Assembly: GCF_000317145.1 (NCBI RefSeq)
Contig: NC_019697.1
Span: 5,468,886 to 5,532,885, forward strand
Source of the DNA: Chamaesiphon minutus PCC 6605
GTDB taxonomy: Bacteria; Cyanobacteriota; Cyanobacteriia; Cyanobacteriales; Chamaesiphonaceae
Direction: 5' to 3'
Length of the DNA: 64,000 nt
This document shows, one piece after another, positions 57,947 to 64,000 of this stretch (within the stretch, counting starts at the first letter, position 1; the number at the start of each line of letters is the position of its first letter). The notes beneath the pieces are model-generated. The model was not told the DNA's origin. It made no database searches and saw only the letters and a list, made by a program, of their open reading frames with translations. The position numbers were made by a program, and so were the translations under genes.

Positions 57947-59077
57947 TCAATTAGCTCTAAGTTCTTGGGCTGCTAAATAGATTTGACTCCACTCTCCCAT
58001 TACTTGATTGGTTTTAATTTTGAGAGATTTAGCGATCGCTTCAACCGAAGTTCCGGCTTTTAATTCCATCAAAATTTCTCGTTGTTTTGGTTCTAAGCTA
58101 TCGCAAAATTTTGTCCACCGTTCGGGCGTCAAGCCTAAGTTGTGTTCTTTTAAAGAGATCTGCAACCATTGAGAAACTAGCTCGGATTCTGCTTTAATCG
58201 CAAAAACTTTGAGCGTATGGTAGTTGATCTTTTCGCGGAGTCGATAGACTTGCTTGATATCCATTTTCAAGGCGATCGCGATCGATTCTGGTGTTTTACC
58301 TTGGAGATAAAGTTTCAACCATTCGCCAGCTTCGGGGCTGACATTTTCGACTAAATAATCATAAAGTGATTCTTTGACGCGATTGCGAGCGATTTGAGTT
58401 TCTTCCCAATCTTGTTGTTGGTGATAATTTTCTTGAGCTTGTTTGTCTAGCAAACTGAGTGTAGAATCGCTATCGCCGATGATTTCGTCAGAGACGATTT
58501 TGACGAGATCGCTTTGCGGTACATTGGTGACACCGCCTTTTTGGGCGCGCCGCAAGTAGTTGACAAAGCGGTGGGCGAGCAATGGTTGATTGCGAACTGG
58601 GCGCAGGCAATACTCTTCGATACTAGCAAATAATAAAGTATCGCGCAGCCGAGGATTTTTGGTACATTTGCCGATCCAAGCTATTTGCTGTTGGATATAT
58701 TTATCACTTTGGAGCAATTCTTGGACTACTTCTTGCAATACATCGACAACTTGCCGCTGACGATCGTTACTCAGTGTCAGCCATGCCCGAATTTTATCGC
58801 GCAGTACTGCCAATCCGCCCAATCGCTGCATCAGGTTTTTATAGGCGCGTTCTGGTGGCAATCCTAAGTAGCGTTGAATCAAAATCCGCAACCGATAATC
58901 CATCGCTCGATCGACAATCTTAATATGCTCGGCATCTAGCGTTTCGAGCCGCTCTCGATCTTCTCCCAGCAACCAATTGAGAATACTACCTTGAGTCGTA
59001 GCGTTTTGCCCACTACATTCTGTGGCGATCCGGGTTTCCCATTGGGTAGCGATTTTATCTACGATTACCTTCGTCAT
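57947..59077 (-). CDS. HetZ-related protein
   Basis: A 376-residue cytosolic protein. The central part (LGLPPERAYKNLMQRLGGL, TNVPQSDLVKIVSDEII) resembles the HetZ family of cyanobacterial regulators, probably the HetZ-related protein 2 branch found also in non-heterocystous species. The C-terminus (PKQREILMELKAGTSVEAIAKSLKI) looks like a sigma-region-4 helix-turn-helix. ATG 59077, preceded by AGGAG, is preferred over an upstream start at 59140. A role in cell differentiation cannot be assumed here. Confidence 0.68.
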   Translation of the reverse strand: MTKVIVDKIATQWETRIATECSGQNATTQGSILNWLLGEDRERLETLDAEHIKIVDRAMDYRLRILIQRYLGLPPERAYKNLMQRLGGLAVLRDKIRAWLTLSNDRQRQVVDVLQEVVQELLQSDKYIQQQIAWIGKCTKNPRLRDTLLFASIEEYCLRPVRNQPLLAHRFVNYLRRAQKGGVTNVPQSDLVKIVSDEIIGDSDSTLSLLDKQAQENYHQQQDWEETQIARNRVKESLYDYLVENVSPEAGEWLKLYLQGKTPESIAIALKMDIKQVYRLREKINYHTLKVFAIKAESELVSQWLQISLKEHNLGLTPERWTKFCDSLEPKQREILMELKAGTSVEAIAKSLKIKTNQVMGEWSQIYLAAQELRAN

Positions 59078-59735
59078 TTGACTGTTGCTCCTGTCCCCTC
59101 GGTTAAAATTAAGATGGCGATCGGATTGGCTCCAACCCAAACTATAGCTGACAATCTGTCCTAAACGGGGCGGCTGAATGGCTCGATCTAGATCTACTCA
59201 TTAGAATCTAGTTACGCTTTGGAATCGGTACGATGTCGGGGTATCATTACAGAATTGCCGCTGCTGTAATTAGTTCCAGCTCTGCTCTAAAATTTATACT
59301 TAGAGCTTTGGCTTCGCCGATTGATTGTTGAGTGTCTACATAAGCAAGTGCTAGGGGATGATTTTTGATTTGACAGCAGCTAAATTGCCGATTGAGATGA
59401 TAAGTCCAAACACCATTTGCTAGATTTGTGATGTCAACAGATGATTGGGCTGCTCGATCGAGAATATGCGCCTCTAACTACCAAATATCTTTAGTTAAGG
59501 TGCCCAATAGTTATTAGCTAGCTATAGTCTAACTAATTTAATCTTGCGCTCGATCGACCAAAGGCGATCGAATTGGTGCCAAAAAGTAACTAAAAAGTCG
59601 CTAGATAACTTGCAATTAGCTATCTTACGACTTTTGAACCCACTGATGTCGGTTTTTTACTAAAACGAAACGATCGTAGTCTTCTCCGCCACCCCAGCCC
59701 ACCCCTTCTAAAGGGGTGGGCTGGGGTAAACCAAC
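59078..59735. other. Gene-poor interval with a 17-bp perfect palindrome
   Basis: No gene is apparent in 658 bp. At 59691-59727 arms ACCCCAGCCCACCCCTT and AAGGGGTGGGCTGGGGT are perfectly inverted around CTA. The same G-rich motif appears inside the DHH-CBS-CCA coding sequence at 54546-54570. The palindrome lies just after the Get3d stop codon and could form the 3' hairpin of that transcript. Confidence 0.6.
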
Positions 59736-60833
59736 CTAAAACGAAATAATCAAAAATCCATTCTGAAACTTGGCTCCAGTAACACTCGAACCCTTCAGCG
59801 GCGGCGGTAACAAAATATTCCGGCGTTGATCTCCGGCCTCGATCGTCACCTCTGGACCCGATTGAGTTAGCTTTACTTGTGTTTTATCAAAACCGGGCAA
59901 ATACAGCCTTACCTCGCGCTTGGGGACGTCGATCGTTATCGGTTTGGGTGCCGTTACAGCTTGACTAAAATCTGGCAGGGCATCGGTTAACGGCTGCCAA
60001 TCGTCGCCGATTCGGTTGGGGATAGCCGAGACTCCCAAGGGGTCGAATTCGGCAGCTAGAATGTCTGTCAGCGTACCGCGATTGACAATCGCCCCGCCAA
60101 TGGTCAAGCCCGACTGCTGAGCACTGCCCCATAAATATTTGCCTGTCGCAATTGCGGCTGGCTCGTCAGTAACTACGATATAACCCGCCACTCGCTGAGG
60201 ATTGCCGATCGCGTCTTGACTCTTGGAGAGGAAGTTATTTGCTTCCTGCATTGGTGCTGAAACCGCAGTTTCCCCCGTCCAAGCGATCGTTAACATTGCC
60301 GCCATCGCAGGCTGCATAATCGGTGCGACAGTCCGCCACAAATCTGATTCTTCGACGACCGCGACAAAGCGACGGAGATACCAACTGAGACTATCGGCCA
60401 TTCCCGCCATCCGCAGCGTCGTCAGATCGCCAGTACCATCGTAGACGATCGTGTCATACTTGCCACTAGCATCATACTGTCGCAGGGCATTGAGCGCGAT
60501 CGCGCTATCCATCCCTGGTAAAATTGCCAACTCTTGGCCGTAAACATTGCGTAACAGTGGCGATCGTAAGTAGCGCGATTCAATTTGTTTGACTTCTTCC
60601 CAACCCCGCTCGATGGCGACAGTTGCCGAAATTAAGACTACTTCGAGATTTGCGCCAATCGATTGAGGTTTATCTGTGAGGGGAACACCCAGCAAGATCC
60701 CCGTTGCAGGCGTAGGATCTTGACTGACAAATAATACCCGCCGACCCAGGTTAGCTTGTTGTTTGGCGGCGGCGATCGCCACAGTAGTCCGACCGGAACC
60801 GCCTTTACCAAGGAAGGTGAGAATTTGGGGCAT
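59736..60833 (-). CDS. Get3d-type ArsA/Get3 ATPase
   Basis: A 365-residue P-loop ATPase. The deviant Walker A GKGGSGRTT, the Switch-like IVYDGTGD, and a C-terminal alpha-crystallin-like domain (about 285-365: REVRLYLPGFDKTQVKL ... FQNGFLIISF) match Get3d, the ArsA/Get3 homologue of photosynthetic organisms. It may handle hydrophobic clients; its client in cyanobacteria is not settled. It starts 1 bp after the stop codon of a DUF2862 gene, so the two form an operon. Confidence 0.85.
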   Translation of the reverse strand: MPQILTFLGKGGSGRTTVAIAAAKQQANLGRRVLFVSQDPTPATGILLGVPLTDKPQSIGANLEVVLISATVAIERGWEEVKQIESRYLRSPLLRNVYGQELAILPGMDSAIALNALRQYDASGKYDTIVYDGTGDLTTLRMAGMADSLSWYLRRFVAVVEESDLWRTVAPIMQPAMAAMLTIAWTGETAVSAPMQEANNFLSKSQDAIGNPQRVAGYIVVTDEPAAIATGKYLWGSAQQSGLTIGGAIVNRGTLTDILAAEFDPLGVSAIPNRIGDDWQPLTDALPDFSQAVTAPKPITIDVPKREVRLYLPGFDKTQVKLTQSGPEVTIEAGDQRRNILLPPPLKGSSVTGAKFQNGFLIISF

Positions 60834-60834
60834 A

Positions 60835-61029
60835 TTATTCTACAACTTTGAGTTCATCTTCAAAAAACCAGGTACTAGTTTTATCTTCAAATTCAACGAC
60901 GGCACCGACACCGCTACCATCGGTCATTTTGAATTCTTTAACTGTCCCTACTTTACCTAGTTTACTCACAACGCCATTAGATACGCGATCTCTGAGGCGA
61001 AAAACTTTGACTTGTTGACCGATTTCCAT
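60835..61029 (-). CDS. DUF2862 small protein
   Basis: A 64-residue protein with the DUF2862 pattern: VKVFRLRDRVSNGVVSKLGK, VGTVKEFKMTDGSG and a WFFEDEL ending. It is probably an SH3-like beta barrel. The function is unknown. It is the first gene of a two-gene operon with Get3d (1-bp gap). Confidence 0.88.
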   Translation of the reverse strand: MEIGQQVKVFRLRDRVSNGVVSKLGKVGTVKEFKMTDGSGVGAVVEFEDKTSTWFFEDELKVVE

Positions 61030-61275
61030 TGAGCTTAAATTTTATTGATATAATTTCTCCATTCCACAGTGTACCTGAATTCTAGGCTCAGATTAACCCC
61101 GAATCTCGATCGGTTTGCCAAAGCGGGGAATGGGTGGATGGGTGGATGGGTGGATGAATACATAGTACCGAAAACCTAATCCTGTCAATCCTTGAATCCT
61201 CAAATCCCGATCGGTCTGAGGTGATTAAATATGCCAGACTAAAGAGTATCTCATCACTTGGAGCTAACTTATCTG

Positions 61276-62004
61276 ATGACTACCAGACGTAATTTCCTCT
61301 ACTTACTCGGCACAGGTACGACAAGCACTTTGCTGGGAGTCACTAATGCTAGTTGGGCAGTGCCTGTGGCTCCTACAGCAGCCGCAAAGGATGTGTTTGC
61401 CCTGCCGCCCCTAACTTACGATTACAAAGCCTTAGAACCCCATATCGACGCAGCCACGATGAAATTTCATCACGACAAGCATCATGCGGCATATGTGAAA
61501 AATTTGAATGCAGCAGTAAATAAATATCCCGAACTTAAGACCAAATCTGTCGAGCAATTACTAACCAGTCTGAGCGCATTGCCCAAGGATATTCAAACTA
61601 CAGTTAGGAATAACGGCGGCGGACATTACAACCATACGATGTTCTGGCGAATTATGGGGCCAAAGGGTGGTGGTATGCCTACAGGCTCGATCGCGACTGC
61701 TATTAATTCTCAATTTGGTACGTTCGACACTTTCAAAACCCAATTTAATCAAGCGGGGACGAAATTATTTGGCAGTGGTTGGGTCTGGCTGGTAAGTGAT
61801 AAAAATAAGCTCAAAATTATTACTACACCCAATCAAGATAGTCCGATCTCTCAAGGTTTATATCCGATTATGGGTAACGATGTTTGGGAACATGCCTATT
61901 ATCTCAACTACCAAAATCGTCGTCCTGAGTACTTATCGGCTTGGTGGAACGTAATTAATTGGACGGAAGTAAATAAACGGTTTGCACAAGCACAGAAAAC
62001 CTAG
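61276..62004 (+). CDS. sodA: Exported Mn/Fe superoxide dismutase
   Basis: A 242-residue enzyme with a Tat-like leader (TRRNFL, then a hydrophobic stretch to SWA). Metal ligands are seen in MKFHHDKHH (His), GHYNHTMFW (His) and [10 protein letters not shown] (Asp and His). The [11 protein letters not shown] with MGPKGGG context favours Mn over Fe. It detoxifies superoxide in the periplasm or thylakoid lumen. ATG 61276, after GGAG, is preferred over TTG 61258. Confidence 0.9.
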   Translation: MTTRRNFLYLLGTGTTSTLLGVTNASWAVPVAPTAAAKDVFALPPLTYDYKALEPHIDAATMKFHHDKHHAAYVKNLNAAVNKYPELKTKSVEQLLTSLSALPKDIQTTVRNNGGGHYNHTMFWRIMGPKGGGMPTGSIATAINSQFGTFDTFKTQFNQAGTKLFGSGWVWLVSDKNKLKIITTPNQDSPISQGLYPIMGNDVWEHAYYLNYQNRRPEYLSAWWNVINWTEVNKRFAQAQKT

Positions 62005-62028
62005 ATCTACACGAGCAACAAGAGCGAT

Positions 62029-62235
62029 ATGAATAGTGACGAACTAGCCAGATATATCGAACAAACAGGCGGAATGGGTAAATCTTGGTTATTGGTACAG
62101 CTACGCTTGCAAAAGTTAGCAGAAGCAAGGCCCGATTTATCAACAGAAGAATATCTTCATCGCATTGAAGATATTCACGCAGACATGATGAATCTCGGTG
62201 AATGGTGGGTAGGTATTGAGAACGAGGTATTTTAA
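62029..62235 (+). CDS. Small hypothetical protein (68 residues)
   Basis: A 68-residue acidic protein (ELARYIEQTGGMGKSWLLVQ, then EEYLHRIEDIHADMMNLGEWW). No known domain is recognised. It lies 24 bp after sodA on the same strand and may be co-transcribed. Codon use agrees with a real gene. Confidence 0.6.
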   Translation: MNSDELARYIEQTGGMGKSWLLVQLRLQKLAEARPDLSTEEYLHRIEDIHADMMNLGEWWVGIENEVF

Positions 62236-62299
62236 TGAAGGCAGATGGTAGTGAATAGTGAATAGTGGATAAAAGACTAGTGCTTAGTAGAGATAGTCG

Positions 62300-62415
62300 G
62301 GTACCCACAAGCGGCGTTTTTATTCGGGGGTTCCCCCCGAATAAAAAAACGACAAGACAGGGGCACCCCTACGCAATTAACCCACAAGGGGTACCCCTTG
62401 TGGGTACCCTGGGTC
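62300..62415. repeat. Invaded copy of the GGGTACCCAC inverted repeat
   Basis: Outer arms GGGTACCCACAAG and CTTGTGGGTACCC match the element at 57843. Inside the left arm sits the palindrome GTTTTTATTCGGGGG...CCCCCGAATAAAAAAAC with CGACAAGACAG beside it, the same small element found at 51564, here reversed. It lies in the 313-bp gene-free gap 62236-62548. Confidence 0.75.
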
Positions 62416-62548
62416 GAAACTAAGCACTAGTAGTCTACGGCGTAAATAAGGTTACTATTTTGGGAGACTTTGAGACGGGGAGAAAGAAACGGTACCCTCA
62501 TTTCCGCTGCTTAATACTAGTATATTTGAGCTGGTGCAAGATGTGAGA

Positions 62549-63994
62549 TTACCAATCTTTTTGATTGACGGTCTTATAAGCTTGTTCTTTTTCCACCCAA
62601 TCGCGACCGAGTTTGATAGTTACATCAGAATAAAGATTGCCAGAACTATCGACTTTGGTTTCGCCAATTCCTAATATTTTAGATAATCCTTCGGCAACTT
62701 CGGGATTACCTTTTTGAGCGATAAATTGACTGATAGCTAAATCTTCTTTAATCTTGGGTGCGGCATCGAGATGGACGTTTTGATAACCAGCTTTATTCAA
62801 TCGTTTGATGAGTCTGGCAGTAGCATCGGGGAAATGACTGGTATCTTGAATCTTCACACGCAGCGTTTCGACTTTCGGCTGCTCTAGAGTGAGCGTACCG
62901 CGATCGAAGTAACGTGCCATCATATTTTGAATCCCTTTTTCATCGGGGAGCCAGTAGCTCGTGCCGTGCTTGCCGTCGCCGTTATAGTCACCTGGCATCA
63001 TCAACATTTGCATTTTTGATTTGCCATTTTGCATCGAAAAACTACCGAGTGCGAGTAATTCTTCGACGGTGAGATTGGTATCGACGTGAGATTGAATCAC
63101 AGAAAATAGTTGAGGAATCCTAGCGATCGTCATTGGGTTGAGCGTTTGCTCCATTAAGGCTTTGACTACCATTTGCTGGCGTTGCATCCTACCGATATCG
63201 CCGTTGGCATCGTTACGATAGCGTAGCAATCCCAAGAGTTTCGTGCCATCGAGATGTTGTCTGCCAGCCTTGAGATTGATATAGAAATGTTGAGAGTCAT
63301 CTTGATACTTGATATCTTTGGGGACGGTAACAGTTACGCCACCCAGTTCGTCGATCAGTTTGGAGACTCCCTTATTGTTGAGGCGAATATAACGATCGAT
63401 CGCCACACCGCCAAGCACCTTGCTGACTTCTTTAGCCGCTGCGGCTGGGCCACTTTCACGATCTACAGCATTAATTTTCTCGGTACCGTGTCCGGTACGT
63501 TCGATCTTAGTATCGCGGGGAATTCCTAAGAAAACCGTCCGTTTGGTTTGAGGATCGAAGCGGAGCAACATGATTGTATCTGACAAACCATCGAGGGAAT
63601 CAACTTCTGCATTGTAGCCAATTTTTTTCTGTTCGTTGCCGCTAGCTGTCTTGACATCTGAAAGATTAGTTTTGATCCCTAGCAACAAGATATTTACAGG
63701 CTTAGAGACTTCTGGTACCTGTAATAAACTCCGCGAGAAAGCTTCCTTATTTTGATTGAAAAACGCAGCATCTGCGGCAGACAAAGCGCGTTGTTGGAGT
63801 GGTGCCGAAGTCAGCGATACCGCTAAAAAAGCCCCAGCAGCAGCCGAACACGCTCCAATACTTCCCAACCCCAGCCACAACCATAGCGGTACTTTACGAC
63901 GCTTTTTAGCTGGCTGACGGCGAACCATCTGTGGGCTGGGTTTACTCGATTTGCGGCGTTGCCGATCTACTTTTCTAACTTCCACTTTACTCAC
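62549..63994 (-). CDS. LytR-CpsA-Psr (LCP) family protein
   Basis: A 481-residue membrane-anchored enzyme. A cytosolic basic tail (1-33), one helix (35-55), then the LCP domain at about 95-310 with LLRFDPQTKRTVFLGIPRDTK, KINAVDRES and ELGGVTVTVPKDI. The C-terminal LytR_C-like domain at about 375-470 includes VKIQDTSHFPDATARL. LCP proteins attach glycopolymers to cell-wall peptidoglycan. The GTG start at 63994 is 6 bp from the window edge, so a longer N-terminus cannot be excluded. Confidence 0.9.
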   Translation of the reverse strand: MSKVEVRKVDRQRRKSSKPSPQMVRRQPAKKRRKVPLWLWLGLGSIGACSAAAGAFLAVSLTSAPLQQRALSAADAAFFNQNKEAFSRSLLQVPEVSKPVNILLLGIKTNLSDVKTASGNEQKKIGYNAEVDSLDGLSDTIMLLRFDPQTKRTVFLGIPRDTKIERTGHGTEKINAVDRESGPAAAAKEVSKVLGGVAIDRYIRLNNKGVSKLIDELGGVTVTVPKDIKYQDDSQHFYINLKAGRQHLDGTKLLGLLRYRNDANGDIGRMQRQQMVVKALMEQTLNPMTIARIPQLFSVIQSHVDTNLTVEELLALGSFSMQNGKSKMQMLMMPGDYNGDGKHGTSYWLPDEKGIQNMMARYFDRGTLTLEQPKVETLRVKIQDTSHFPDATARLIKRLNKAGYQNVHLDAAPKIKEDLAISQFIAQKGNPEVAEGLSKILGIGETKVDSSGNLYSDVTIKLGRDWVEKEQAYKTVNQKDW

Positions 63995-64000
63995 GGTTTA

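Overview
ORGANISM. The window looks like chromosomal DNA of a cyanobacterium. It carries petB-petD (cytochrome b6f), pcyA (phycocyanobilin synthesis), a tocopherol pathway, ctpA next to petB, a HetZ-family protein, Get3d, DUF2862 and DUF2996. It is also saturated with GCGATCGC/CGATCG (HIP1-type) octamers. I cannot fix the genus. Base composition is moderate, and intergenic spaces are filled with G-rich heptamer tandem repeats and palindromic dispersed repeats.

LAYOUT. 1-1 kb: edge-truncated IS transposase. 1.2-5.7 kb: phospholipase D-like protein with an EF-hand loop, HAD phosphatase, DUF1361 membrane protein, sulfate-binding lipoprotein. 5.8-9.3 kb (minus): DUF2330, RnfD-like membrane protein, PanE. 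9.6-13.5 kb: DUF4112, DUF2996, pcyA, a glutamine-amidotransferase-like protein, a TPR protein. 14.0-18.7 kb (minus): the most unusual region, described below. 19-23 kb: truncated PQQ-propeller gene, then two TerD proteins, a zinc-ribbon metallopeptidase and TerC. 23.1-25.9 kb (minus): phnD-phnC-phnE. 26-30.5 kb (minus): decayed CHAT protease gene and a large secreted deacetylase-like protein. 30.9-36.8 kb: COG0523 GTPase with a Zur-like palindrome, WD40 protein, uvrA, two small genes. 37-38 kb: nucleotidyltransferase-fold protein. 38.4-42.8 kb: tocopherol genes (methyltransferase, HPPD, cyclase, homogentisate phytyltransferase). 43-48.3 kb: SPL-family radical SAM, helical-repeat protein, hemerythrin protein, XRE regulator, DUF2834. 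48.4-51.1 kb: petD, petB, ctpA. 51.2-64 kb: EamA transporter, a DHH-CBS-CCA-transferase fusion, M61 peptidase, HetZ-related protein, Get3d with DUF2862, superoxide dismutase, LCP protein.

THE UNUSUAL SYSTEM. On the minus strand, an RNA array (18718 down to 17704) is followed after about 70 bp by a 550-residue protein of unknown function, and then by a 538-residue TROVE-vWA protein (Ro60/Rsr family) that ends at a strong terminator. The array holds two normal tRNA-Asp genes and four RNAs of 121-125 nt. These four have tRNA acceptor, D and T arms, but about 50 nt of extra sequence in the anticodon arm with a shared core. In three of them the canonical G18/U55 elbow pair is replaced together by A18/G55, while G19 and C56 are kept. 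Ro60 proteins bind Y RNAs, and bacterial Y RNAs mimic tRNA, so I infer that these may be Y-like or otherwise specialised tRNA mimics made from the same operon as their binding protein. Two further tRNA genes in the array (Glu, and a truncated Ile) have a dispersed repeat inserted at the same point of the T-loop.

LIMITS. Everything was read by eye. No similarity search, folding program or covariance model was run. Family names come from recognised motifs.
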